This document shows positions 1-7,346 of a stretch of 9,481 nt of DNA, in pieces (positions within the stretch are counted from its first letter, which is position 1; every line of letters begins with the position of its first letter). The DNA is from an uncultured Gammaproteobacteria bacterium (lineage in GTDB: Bacteria > Pseudomonadota > Gammaproteobacteria > GCA-001735895), in contig CALZHS010000036.1 in NCBI GenBank assembly GCA_945787265.1, forward strand, positions 1 through 9,481. The letters run 5' to 3'. A program made the translations under genes and the position numbers. The notes beneath the pieces were generated by a model. It did not search any database, had not been told where the DNA came from, and saw only the letters and a list, made by a program, of their open reading frames with translations.

Positions 1-576
1 TCCAAGATCGTCTGTATCGGGCGTAATTACCTCGAGCACATTCGGGAACTGGGTAATGAAACCCCCGATGCGATGGTGATTTTCAACAAGCCCAACTCGT
101 CAATTTCGGCAACACTGCAGTCAACGCAAGGTGAGCCGTTACACTACGAGGGTGAAATCTGTTTCATGATGCGTGCCGGAAAACTCCACGCGGTTGGATT
201 CGGCCTTGATTTAACCCGGCGCGAATTGCAGTCAGGGCTGAAAGCAAAGGGTTTACCCTGGGAACGGGCCAAGGCTTTCGACGGTGCCGCCTGTTTTAGC
301 GATTTTATTCCGCTCGACGGCATCGAAATCGAGAGCCTGTCGCTGCAGCTCGAGATTAACGGCGAACTGCGCCAGGATGGCGGTTACGAGCTGATGATGC
401 ACAAACCCGAGCAGATCCTGCTCGAGATTCAGCAATTCATGACGCTGGAAGATGATGACATTATCATGACCGGTACGCCCAAAGGCGTGGGACAGGTAGG
501 TCCCGGGGATCGCTTTATCGGTCGCATCAAAACCGGGGACGAGGTGTTGGTCAGTCAGGAATGGCTGGCCGAGTAA
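1..576 (+). CDS. FAH-family hydrolase/isomerase (FAHD1/YcgM-like), 5' end cut by window edge
   Basis: The reading frame is open from the first base, so 191 C-terminal codons are visible and the true start lies outside; the ATG at 73 is internal, because the codons before it already match the family's N-terminal region (KIVCIGRNY, then a KPNSS segment). The fumarylacetoacetate hydrolase fold is shown by the metal-ligand triad, Glu-x-Glu (codons at 148 and 154) and Asp (codon at 208, in GLDLTRRE), followed by KGLPWERAKAFDGA and the late IMTGTPKGVG motif. Family members hydrolyse or decarboxylate acylpyruvates or oxaloacetate, or isomerise 2-oxo-hept-3-ene-dioates, in the cytosol with Mg2+; the substrate here cannot be read from sequence. 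One oddity is that only 20 residues separate the first Glu from the Asp, against 31 in human FAHD1 and E. coli YcgM as I recall them. It converges on rpsT and ends just before a shared terminator. Family call is confident, substrate unknown. Confidence 0.9.
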   Translation, partial: SKIVCIGRNYLEHIRELGNETPDAMVIFNKPNSSISATLQSTQGEPLHYEGEICFMMRAGKLHAVGFGLDLTRRELQSGLKAKGLPWERAKAFDGAACFSDFIPLDGIEIESLSLQLEINGELRQDGGYELMMHKPEQILLEIQQFMTLEDDDIIMTGTPKGVGQVGPGDRFIGRIKTGDEVLVSQEWLAE

Positions 577-581
577 CGCGC

Positions 582-614
582 TAAAAAAAGCCGGAACAGA
601 TCCGGCTTTTTTTA
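582..614. terminator. Bidirectional intrinsic terminator between the FAH gene and rpsT
   Basis: A 14-bp perfect inverted repeat (582-595 and 601-614) encloses a 5-nt loop (596-600). The core is GCCGGA/TCCGGC, flanked by seven A on the left and seven T on the right. Read rightwards it gives a GC stem followed by a U run, 5 nt after the FAH stop codon. Read leftwards it gives the same structure about 17 nt after the rpsT stop. It therefore fits Rho-independent termination of both convergent transcripts. Confidence 0.93.
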
Positions 615-630
615 GGTTTACATCGATTAC

Positions 631-891
631 CTACAGCGCCTTGATCTGGGTATTGAGGCGACTTTTATGGCGCGCGGCCTTGTTGTGACTGATCAGGCCG
701 TGCGTGGCCGAACTGTCCAGTATCGGTACTACCTTTTTGTAAGCTTCTTCAGCAGCTTTCTTATCGGCAGCAGTAATTGCTGCGACCGTTGCCTTGAGGT
801 GCGTGCGCATCATCGAGCGGCGGCTGGCATTAGCCTTGCGGCGCCTTTCGGCCTGACTGGCACGCTTACGCGCGGATGCTGAATTTGCCAA
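631..891 (-). CDS. rpsT: 30S ribosomal protein S20
   Basis: This encodes an 86-residue basic protein (S20 in E. coli is 87) that binds 16S rRNA in the small subunit body. Family hallmarks are the N-terminal ANSASARKRA, the near-invariant NASRRSMMRT segment, and the C-terminal GLISHNKAARHKSRL helix. The start is a TTG codon at 891-889: an AGGAG Shine-Dalgarno (902-898) sits 6 nt upstream, and the product then begins Met-Ala-Asn-Ser like other S20 proteins. An upstream in-frame ATG at 951 is not credible, because it lies in the promoter. E. coli rpsT also starts with UUG, and the weak start is part of autogenous translational control there; similar control here is inference. The gene is monocistronic, with its own promoter (931-959) and the terminator at 582-614. 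Confidence 0.97.
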   Translation of the reverse strand: MANSASARKRASQAERRRKANASRRSMMRTHLKATVAAITAADKKAAEEAYKKVVPILDSSATHGLISHNKAARHKSRLNTQIKAL

Positions 892-897
892 GGTTGA

Positions 898-902
898 CTC
901 CT
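898..902 (-). promoter_or_regulatory. Shine-Dalgarno of rpsT
   Basis: The minus strand reads AGGAG here, 6 nt before the TTG at 891-889. This placement decides the UUG start over the upstream in-frame ATG at 951. Confidence 0.85.
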
Positions 903-930
903 GGTGTCTGGCTAAAAAAAAGAGGCGCGC

Positions 931-959
931 ATTATCTGCACTGCTCCCCATGCTGTCAA
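931..959 (-). promoter_or_regulatory. Sigma-70 promoter of rpsT
   Basis: On the minus strand there is a perfect -35 box TTGACA (959-954), a 17-bp spacer and a -10 box GATAAT (936-931, 5 of 6). The next seven bases, GCGCGCC (930-924), form a GC-only discriminator of the kind found at stringently controlled rRNA and ribosomal-protein promoters. Transcription would begin near 926-922, giving a leader of about 32 nt that contains a run of eight U. Box quality is read directly; stringent control is inferred from family precedent. Confidence 0.85.
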
Positions 960-969
960 CCCGAAATGC

Positions 970-999
970 ATGATATAGCGCGACTTAAAATGCTAGAAT
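970..999 (+). promoter_or_regulatory. Probable extended -10 promoter of the murJ-ispH operon
   Basis: TGCTAGAAT at 991-999 is an extended -10 element (TGn plus TAGAAT, 5 of 6). A weaker -35, ATGATA (970-975, 4 of 6), lies 18 bp upstream. Transcription would start near 1006, leaving a leader of about 40 nt before murJ. It diverges from the rpsT promoter with about 10 bp between the two -35 boxes. No other promoter-like sequence was evident in the gap. Confidence 0.5.
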
Positions 1000-1044
1000 T
1001 CGCCGCTTGCACTGGCCGGAAAACAATCGATTTAGATCGCTGAA

Positions 1045-2595
1045 ATGAGCGCGCTGATAAAATCAACTGCCTCGGTAAGCTCGATGACGCTGCTATCCCG
1101 CGTTCTGGGGCTGGCCCGTGACATTGTTATCGCTCGATTTTTTTCCGCCAGCGATGCCGCGGATGCCTTTTTCGTCGCCTTCAAGATTCCCAATTTCCTG
1201 CGCCGACTATTTGCCGAGGGTGCCTTTTCACTGGCCTTTGTGCCGGTCCTGAGTGAGTATCGCAGCAACTACACGCCGGCTCAGACCCGGGATTTGATTG
1301 ATCGGGTTGCCGGCACGCTGGGCTTTATTCTATTGTTATTGAGCCTGGTGGGAGTAGCTGCCTCGCCGCTGTTAATCGGGATATTTGCGGCCGGGTTCAT
1401 CGATCAACCCGCCAAATTCGACCTGACTGCAGACATGCTGCGGCTGACATTTCCCTACATCCTGTTGATATCGATGACCGCGATGGCCGGTGGTATTTTG
1501 AATACCTGGAAGCATTTCGCGGTACCTGCCTTTACTCCGGTCCTGCTCAACCTTAGCCTGATCGGATGCGCCATGTGGTTAAGCCCGCGTCTCGACGTGC
1601 CGATTACGGGACTTGCCTGGGGCGTTTTAGTTGCGGGCATCGTGCAACTTCTGTTTCAGTTACCGTTCCTGTATCGCGAGGGCCTGCTGCCACGACCGAG
1701 ATGGGGCTGGCGACACGAGGGTGTACAAAAAATCATCAAACTGATGGTACCCGCGCTGTTCGGGTCCTCGGTGGCGCAGATCAACCTGCTGTTCGATACC
1801 TTTATCGCCTCCTTCCTGGTTACCGGTAGCGTCTCCTGGCTCTATTACTCGGATCGCCTGCTCGAGTTTCCGCTGGGGGTGTTCGGTATCGCACTCGCAA
1901 CCGTGGTGCTGCCCAACCTGTCGGCAGCACATTACAGCGAAGGGGACGACAGCTTTAACAGGACCCTGACCTGGGCGATACAGCTGGCCCTGATCATCGC
2001 GGTACCGGCAACCTTCGGCCTGTTCCTGCTGGCACAACCGATACTGGTGACGCTGTTCGAGTACGGCGCATTCCAGGCGCATGATTCGATGATGGCAGCC
2101 TACAGCCTGATGGCCTACAGCCTCGGCTTGCCGGCCTTTATCCTGATCAAGATTCTCGCGAGCGGATTCTACGCCCGCCAGGACACCCGAACCCCGGTAC
2201 GTATCGGTATCCAGGCGATGATATTCAACATGGTGCTGAACGTCGTTTTCGTGGTTTCGATGCTGCAGGCCGAGTTCCTCGCGCCTCACGTCGGGCTTGC
2301 GCTGGCGACCAGCGCCGCGGCCTATTTCAACGCCTTCCGCCTGGCGCGCGAATTACGCCGCGATGCCATCCTGGGTCCACTTGAGACCTTCAGTAAACCC
2401 TTGCTTAAAATCCTGTGCGCCTGTATCGCAATGGCCCTGTTAATACAACTTCTGCTCCCGGGCCTGGAGCTCTGGAGTGAGTGGCGCTGGCATCAGCGTC
2501 TTACCCAGCTCGCCTGGATGATCCTGCCCGCGATCTTGTGCTACGGCATAATGCTTTGGATAATGGGTTTTCGTCGCCAACATCTCGTCGCCTGA
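1045..2595 (+). CDS. murJ: Lipid II flippase MurJ (MviN)
   Basis: The 516-residue inner-membrane protein belongs to the MOP exporter superfamily and flips lipid II, the undecaprenyl-linked peptidoglycan monomer, to the periplasmic face. E. coli MurJ is 511 residues and aligns along its length. Visible hallmarks are SSMTLLSRVLGLARD at the N-terminus, DAFFVAFKIPNFLRRLFAEGAFS, FPYILLISM, and SVSWLYYSDRLLEFPLGV. The arginines essential in E. coli (R18, R24, R52, R270) correspond to R19, R25, R53 and R271, so the substrate cavity looks intact. About 14 hydrophobic segments are spread over the protein. The ATG at 1045 gives the family N-terminus; no good Shine-Dalgarno precedes it. It is the first gene of the operon, 6 nt before ribF. 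Its position beside ribF and ileS follows the pseudomonad-like order rather than that of E. coli. Confidence 0.97.
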   Translation: MSALIKSTASVSSMTLLSRVLGLARDIVIARFFSASDAADAFFVAFKIPNFLRRLFAEGAFSLAFVPVLSEYRSNYTPAQTRDLIDRVAGTLGFILLLLSLVGVAASPLLIGIFAAGFIDQPAKFDLTADMLRLTFPYILLISMTAMAGGILNTWKHFAVPAFTPVLLNLSLIGCAMWLSPRLDVPITGLAWGVLVAGIVQLLFQLPFLYREGLLPRPRWGWRHEGVQKIIKLMVPALFGSSVAQINLLFDTFIASFLVTGSVSWLYYSDRLLEFPLGVFGIALATVVLPNLSAAHYSEGDDSFNRTLTWAIQLALIIAVPATFGLFLLAQPILVTLFEYGAFQAHDSMMAAYSLMAYSLGLPAFILIKILASGFYARQDTRTPVRIGIQAMIFNMVLNVVFVVSMLQAEFLAPHVGLALATSAAAYFNAFRLARELRRDAILGPLETFSKPLLKILCACIAMALLIQLLLPGLELWSEWRWHQRLTQLAWMILPAILCYGIMLWIMGFRRQHLVA

Positions 2596-2601
2596 CCTCT
2601 G

Positions 2602-3546
2602 ATGAAGTTAATCCGTGGACTCTACAATTTGACGCGCCCGCTACCCGCCAGCGCGGTTACCATCGGCAACTTCGACGGCGTGCATCGTGGCCATCAACTC
2701 GTCATCAGCCAGTTGAAGCAGGTTGCCGCAAGCGCTTCCCTGCCGACAGTGGTGATTATTTTCGAGCCCCAGCCAATTGAATATTTTGCACCTGGCAAGG
2801 CACCTAAACGCCTGTCGCGGTTTCGCGAAAAGATAGCCTACCTGAAGACACAGCAAATCGACTACCTGTTATGCCTGCACTTCGATCAAAAACTCGCCGG
2901 TCAAAGCGCCGAGGAATTTGTCCAGAAAATCCTGGTCGAAAGCCTCAATACCCGGCACCTCGTCATCGGTGATGACTTCCACTTCGGCAAGAATCGGCAG
3001 GGTAATTTCCAGTTTCTCAAAGACAACAGCGAGCGTTTCGGCTTCATGGTTGACGAGACCGAAACCCTGATGGTCGACGGCGAGCGCGTCAGCAGCACGC
3101 GTATCCGCGAGAGTATCAACCGGGGTGATTTTGAAAAGGCCGCCGAACTGCTTGGTCGTCCCTATTCACTGTCGGGCAGGGTTGCGCATGGGCAGAAGCT
3201 CGGACGCCAGCTGGGTTACCCGACCATTAACATCAAGATGGGCGATAAAACCCTGATCGTTAAAGGAATATTTGCGGTTAACGTGAAAGGAATAGATAAT
3301 CGCGTGCTACAGGGCGTAGCCAGCATCGGTACCCGCCCCACGGTTAATGGCGTCGATACTATTCTCGAAGTATATATCCTTGGTTTTGATCAGGACGTAT
3401 ATGGCTATAGCGTCGAGGTCGAGTTTTTGCACAAAATTCGAGACGAAGAGAAGTTCGATTCCCTCGAGGAACTATCCACCTGGATCGGGCGCGATACCGA
3501 GAAGGCAATTGCTTTCTTTAAACAGAGACAAATGACAGTTGGCTGA
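2602..3546 (+). CDS. ribF: Bifunctional riboflavin kinase / FMN adenylyltransferase
   Basis: A cytosolic enzyme of 314 residues that phosphorylates riboflavin to FMN and then adenylylates it to FAD. The N-terminal FMN adenylyltransferase domain (about 1-180) shows the nucleotidyltransferase motif GNFDGVHRGH at residues 22-31, FEPQPIE at 54-60, GDDFHFG at 123-129 and SSTRIR at 164-169. The C-terminal riboflavin kinase domain (about 185-305) has SGRVAHGQKLGRQLGYPTIN ending at 210 with the PTxN nucleotide motif, GTRPTV at 243-248, and the likely catalytic Glu256 in LEVYIL. The start MKLIRGLYNL matches the E. coli N-terminus. It begins 6 nt after murJ with no clear Shine-Dalgarno, so translational coupling is likely. 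Its 3' end overlaps ileS by 8 nt. No FMN riboswitch can fit in the 6-nt gap. Confidence 0.97.
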   Translation: MKLIRGLYNLTRPLPASAVTIGNFDGVHRGHQLVISQLKQVAASASLPTVVIIFEPQPIEYFAPGKAPKRLSRFREKIAYLKTQQIDYLLCLHFDQKLAGQSAEEFVQKILVESLNTRHLVIGDDFHFGKNRQGNFQFLKDNSERFGFMVDETETLMVDGERVSSTRIRESINRGDFEKAAELLGRPYSLSGRVAHGQKLGRQLGYPTINIKMGDKTLIVKGIFAVNVKGIDNRVLQGVASIGTRPTVNGVDTILEVYILGFDQDVYGYSVEVEFLHKIRDEEKFDSLEELSTWIGRDTEKAIAFFKQRQMTVG

Positions 3547-6373
3547 CTACAAATCTACATTAAACTTGCCCGACACTGAATTCCCGATGCGCGGCAACCT
3601 CGCCAATCGTGAACCCGAACGCTTGCAGAAATGGCAGGATCGGGATCTGTACCAGGTGATTCGCGATGCCCGTGTCGGCCGCAAGCGCTATGTCCTGCAC
3701 GATGGTCCTCCTTATGCCAATGGCGATATCCACATCGGCCACGCGGTCAACAAGATTTTGAAGGACATGATTGTCAAGTCGCGAACCCTGAATGGTGAAG
3801 ATGCACCCTATGTACCCGGCTGGGACTGCCATGGATTGCCGATCGAACACCAGGTGGAAAAAAATCTCGGCAAGGTGGGCGTCAAGGTCGAGGCGGATGA
3901 GTTTCGCCAGGCCTGTCGCGACTACGCACTCAAACAGATCGACCAGCAGCGACTCGATTTTATCCGTCTCGGTGTCCTCGGCGACTGGTACCAGCCATAC
4001 CTGACGATGAACTTTGATACCGAGGCCAATATCGTGCGCGCGCTCGGCAAGATTATCGAAAACGGGCATGTTGTTCGTGGCGATAAACCGGTTCACTGGT
4101 GCATTGACTGTGGTTCGGCACTGGCCGAGGCCGAGGTTGACTACCGTGACAAAACCTCGCCCGCAATCGATGTGCGTTTCGCGGTGATCGATGAAGCCGC
4201 ATTTGTCGGTGCGCTGGACATCGAGGCCGATGGTCCCGGGGAAGGACCGATTTCGGTGCTGATCTGGACCACTACGCCATGGACCCTGCCGGCCAATCTC
4301 GCCGTCGCACTCAACCCGACGGAAGAATACGTGCTGCTACAGGTCGAAACCGATCTCGGCATCGAGCGCCTGTTTCTCGCCGAGGGCCTGATGAAAGAGG
4401 CGCTCGCCCGTTACGGGATCGATACCTGTAAAATAGTCGCGCACGCCAAAGGCGAAGTCCTGGAGCGCCAGCGCCTGCGACACCCGTTTTACGACCGCGA
4501 GTCGCTTATCGTCATCGGCGAGCACGTTACCCTCGAGGCAGGTACCGGGGCCGTTCATACCGCGCCCGGGCACGGCCAGGATGACTTCGTCCTCGGCCGC
4601 AAGTACGACCTCGAGATTTATAACCCGGTAGGCGGTAACGGTTGCTTCCTGCCCACGACCGAGCTGTTTGCAGGCGAGCATGTGTTTAGCGCGAACGATC
4701 ACGTGATCGAAGTGCTCAAGGAAAACAATGCGCTGATCCATATCGAAAATTACCAGCACAGTTATCCTCACTGCTGGCGACACAAGTCGCCGATCATCTT
4801 CCGCGCCACCCCGCAATGGTTCATCAGCATGGAGCAAGCCGGCCTGCGCGATCTGGCCATGGCCGAGATCAAGAAAGTTCGCTGGGTTCCATCCTGGGGC
4901 CAGGCGCGCATCGAAAGCATGATCGAAAACCGCCCGGACTGGTGCATCTCGCGACAACGCTACTGGGGCGTGCCGATCCCGTTATTTATGCATCGTGAAA
5001 CCAACGAGCTGCATCCGCGCACCGCCGAACTGATCGAGGCGGTGGCGCAACGCATCGAGAAAAATGGAATCCAGGCCTGGTTCTCACTCGAGGCGGGTGA
5101 ATTACTGGGTGACGAAGTCGATGACTACATCAAGCTCGGCGACACCCTCGACGTCTGGTTCGATTCGGGCACTACCCATTTCAGTGTGCTGCAGCAGGAC
5201 GACCGGTTCACCTTTCCGGCCGACATGTACCTCGAGGGATCGGACCAGCATCGCGGCTGGTTTCACTCGTCACTGCTGGCTTCCTGCGCGATGCACGGCC
5301 AGGCGCCGTATCGCCAGGTGCTGACGCACGGTTTTACCGTCGATGCCAAGGGCATGAAAATGTCAAAGTCGGTCGGCAACGTGATCGCACCGATCAAGGT
5401 CACCAAGACGCTCGGTGCCGATATCCTGCGGCTGTGGGTTGCGGCGACCGATTACTCCGGCGAAATGTCGATATCGGATGAAATCCTGAAACGCACGGCA
5501 GACTCCTACCGCCGCATCCGCAATACGCTGCGCTTCCTGCTGGCCAATACCAACGGTTTCGATCCCGCCGGAGACCTGGTTGACGCCGACAATTTGCTGG
5601 CCCTGGATCGGTGGATCGTCGCAGAAACATTCGATCTACAGTCCGAACTGCAGGCGCATTACGAGGATTATCATTTTCATATCGCGATTCAAAAGATTCA
5701 TAATTTCTGCTCGGAAACCCTGGGAGGATTCTACCTCGACGTTATCAAGGATCGACAGTACACCACGCAGGCCGATTCCCTCGCACGCCGCTCCTGCCAG
5801 ACCGCGATGTACCATGTCACCGAGGCAATGACGCGATGGATCGCTCCGATCTTGAGCTTTACCGCGGATGAAGTCTGGGAAAATATGCCCGGCGAGCGGG
5901 CGGAGCTCGGGGTTTTCATCGCTGAGTGGTATGACGGCCTGGTTGCCTACTCTAATCCCGAGGTGAATTCGGCTGTCTGGGATTCACTCGAGCAGGTACG
6001 TGCCGAAGTGACACGCGAGCTCGAAGCGCTGCGACAGGCTGGAAAGATTGGTTCGAGTCTCGATGCCGAGGTAGAAATCCTCGCCGACCAGGCGCTGGTT
6101 GATCAACTGCAGGTTATCAGTGACGAGTTACGATTTGTCATGATTACGTCTGCCGCGAGCATGAGCGTGCTGGATTCGACGAAGAGCGAGGGCCTGGTAA
6201 CCCTGCGCAACGGCAATCGTATCCTGGTACAGGCCCATCCAAGCGTTCACCAGAAATGCGTGCGCTGCTGGCATCACCGCGAGGACGTGGGTAGTCACGA
6301 CGATCATCCCGAGCTCTGCGCACGCTGTATCGAGAATGTCGACGGTGATGGCGAACAGCGCCGCTACGCCTGA
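3539..6373 (+). CDS. ileS: Isoleucyl-tRNA synthetase
   Basis: This 944-residue class Ia aminoacyl-tRNA synthetase charges tRNA-Ile with isoleucine in the cytosol (E. coli, 938). Motifs in order: PPYANGDIHIGH at 57-68 (HIGH signature 65-68); CP1 editing domain with TTTPWTLPAN from 244 and AGTGAVHTAPGHGQDDF, where H340 and D349 match E. coli H333 and D342; WFDSG and EGSDQHRGW; KMSKS at 607-611; and a C-terminal zinc site of Cys907, Cys910, Cys927 and Cys930. This architecture is the ordinary bacterial type, not the eukaryotic-like mupirocin-resistant type. The start is a TTG at 3539: it gives MADYKSTLNLP, matching E. coli MSDYKSTLNLP, and an in-frame TGA at 3533-3535 excludes anything upstream. 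The next in-frame ATG would remove 16 conserved residues. It overlaps ribF by 8 nt and has no clear Shine-Dalgarno, suggesting coupling. No T-box leader is present. Confidence 0.98.
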   Translation: MADYKSTLNLPDTEFPMRGNLANREPERLQKWQDRDLYQVIRDARVGRKRYVLHDGPPYANGDIHIGHAVNKILKDMIVKSRTLNGEDAPYVPGWDCHGLPIEHQVEKNLGKVGVKVEADEFRQACRDYALKQIDQQRLDFIRLGVLGDWYQPYLTMNFDTEANIVRALGKIIENGHVVRGDKPVHWCIDCGSALAEAEVDYRDKTSPAIDVRFAVIDEAAFVGALDIEADGPGEGPISVLIWTTTPWTLPANLAVALNPTEEYVLLQVETDLGIERLFLAEGLMKEALARYGIDTCKIVAHAKGEVLERQRLRHPFYDRESLIVIGEHVTLEAGTGAVHTAPGHGQDDFVLGRKYDLEIYNPVGGNGCFLPTTELFAGEHVFSANDHVIEVLKENNALIHIENYQHSYPHCWRHKSPIIFRATPQWFISMEQAGLRDLAMAEIKKVRWVPSWGQARIESMIENRPDWCISRQRYWGVPIPLFMHRETNELHPRTAELIEAVAQRIEKNGIQAWFSLEAGELLGDEVDDYIKLGDTLDVWFDSGTTHFSVLQQDDRFTFPADMYLEGSDQHRGWFHSSLLASCAMHGQAPYRQVLTHGFTVDAKGMKMSKSVGNVIAPIKVTKTLGADILRLWVAATDYSGEMSISDEILKRTADSYRRIRNTLRFLLANTNGFDPAGDLVDADNLLALDRWIVAETFDLQSELQAHYEDYHFHIAIQKIHNFCSETLGGFYLDVIKDRQYTTQADSLARRSCQTAMYHVTEAMTRWIAPILSFTADEVWENMPGERAELGVFIAEWYDGLVAYSNPEVNSAVWDSLEQVRAEVTRELEALRQAGKIGSSLDAEVEILADQALVDQLQVISDELRFVMITSAASMSVLDSTKSEGLVTLRNGNRILVQAHPSVHQKCVRCWHHREDVGSHDDHPELCARCIENVDGDGEQRRYA

Positions 6374-6391
6374 GTCTGCCTGCAACCGGTT

Positions 6392-6883
6392 ATGAACACG
6401 GCGTCACCCCAGCTTCGATGGTTATGGGTCAGCCTGGTAGTTGTCATACTCGACCAGGTAGCCAAACAGGTTGCCGAATCACAGTTAACGCTGCACCAGC
6501 CGGTAAGCCTGTTTCCGTTTTTTGACTGGTACCTGACTTACAACACTGGCGCCGCATTCAGTTTCCTGGCCAATGCCGGCGGCTGGCAACGCTGGTTGTT
6601 TACGTTGATTGCCATTGTCATCAGCGTGGTCATCGTGCAATGGATCAGGAAACTGCCAGCCGAGGATACCCTGACTGCGGCGTCCTTGTGCCTGATCCTC
6701 GGCGGTGCGATCGGCAACCTGGTTGATCGCGTAATGCTGGGTCACGTTATCGACTACATACAGGTCTGGCTCGGGTCCTACCCGTTCCCGGCGTTTAATA
6801 TTGCAGATGCGTCGATCAGCGTCGGCGCAGCCCTGTTGATCCTGACCAGTTTTATCGGTATCGGTAAAACCAGTTCCGAGTAG
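6392..6883 (+). CDS. lspA: Lipoprotein signal peptidase (signal peptidase II)
   Basis: This 163-residue inner-membrane aspartyl protease cleaves the signal peptide from diacylglyceryl-modified prolipoproteins just before the lipobox cysteine. Four membrane segments are apparent, at about 11-29, 66-84, 93-111 and 138-157. Conserved boxes are YNTGAAFSFLA (50-60), GGAIGNLVDRV (104-114), HVIDYI (118-123) and FPAFNIADASI (132-142). The catalytic aspartates are D121 and D139, equivalent to D124 and D143 of the Pseudomonas aeruginosa enzyme. It begins 18 nt after ileS with only a poor Shine-Dalgarno and ends 4 nt before fkpB. The last gene of the series encodes a lipoprotein that would be its substrate. 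Confidence 0.96.
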   Translation: MNTASPQLRWLWVSLVVVILDQVAKQVAESQLTLHQPVSLFPFFDWYLTYNTGAAFSFLANAGGWQRWLFTLIAIVISVVIVQWIRKLPAEDTLTAASLCLILGGAIGNLVDRVMLGHVIDYIQVWLGSYPFPAFNIADASISVGAALLILTSFIGIGKTSSE

Positions 6884-6887
6884 ACGC

Positions 6888-7346
6888 ATGAGCATGATAG
6901 AGCGCAACAGTCGTGTAACCCTTTTCTATCGAATTGGCTTAACCAACGACCAGGTACTCGAAGATAACTTCGACGACGAGCCGATGACGATTACGCTGGG
7001 TCAGGGTGAAATGGCCGAAGGACTGGAACTGGCGCTGATTGGACTGAAGGAAGGTGATGAACAGACCATTGATATCGGCCCCGATCTCGCTTTCGGTTTT
7101 ATCGACGAAACCCTGTTTCGCTCGATGGCGCGCGCCGAATTCGACCCGGACCTCGAGCTCGAAGCGGGACTGATCATCGAATTTGCCACCGAGGAAGGGG
7201 AAACGCTGCCGGGCACGATCCTGGATTTAAACGACCAGGAAGTTCGTGTCGATCTGAATCATCCGCTCGCTGGTCAAACGGTTCGTTATAGCGTTAAAAT
7301 CGTTGCTGTCGATAACGAGCCTGCCGAACCGAAGATCCTTCACTAA
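6888..7346 (+). CDS. fkpB: FKBP-type peptidyl-prolyl cis-trans isomerase FkpB (SlpA)
   Basis: An acidic cytosolic FKBP of 152 residues, related to SlyD but without its metal-binding histidine-rich tail. In this family the FKBP core (about 8-70 and 120-142 here) carries an inserted-in-flap chaperone domain (about 70-120). Diagnostic sequence includes VTLFYRIGLTNDQVLED, LGQGEMAEGLELALIGLKEGD and the near-invariant VDLNHPLAGQTVRY close to the C-terminus. E. coli FkpB is 149 residues and sits in the same place between lspA and ispH. Two starts are possible, ATG at 6888 or ATG at 6894, two codons downstream; the first is taken because it lies closest to the lspA stop. The stop codon overlaps the ispH start by one base (TAATG), implying translational coupling. 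Confidence 0.94.
   Translation: MSMIERNSRVTLFYRIGLTNDQVLEDNFDDEPMTITLGQGEMAEGLELALIGLKEGDEQTIDIGPDLAFGFIDETLFRSMARAEFDPDLELEAGLIIEFATEEGETLPGTILDLNDQEVRVDLNHPLAGQTVRYSVKIVAVDNEPAEPKILH

Noticed and set aside
892..951. Upstream ATG (951) as the start of rpsT
   Set aside because: It would place 20 extra residues over the -10 box, discriminator and Shine-Dalgarno; S20 proteins begin at the TTG-encoded position.
1660..2289. 209-codon open frame on the minus strand inside murJ
   Set aside because: It is antisense to a clearly conserved membrane protein. Its product is unusually rich in His, Gln and Arg, as expected from reading hydrophobic codons backwards, and resembles no family I know.
2596..2601. 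FMN riboswitch upstream of ribF
   Set aside because: The gap to murJ is only 6 nt and no FMN-element sequence is seen near the murJ end or in the operon leader.
3560..4096. 178-codon minus-strand open frame that looks protein-like
   Set aside because: It lies wholly opposite the conserved N-terminal catalytic region of ileS. Long antisense frames are common in GC-rich genes, and no ribosome site or family motif supports it.
4337..4957. 206-codon minus-strand open frame inside ileS
   Set aside because: It is opposite the IleS editing domain, with no independent evidence for expression or homology.
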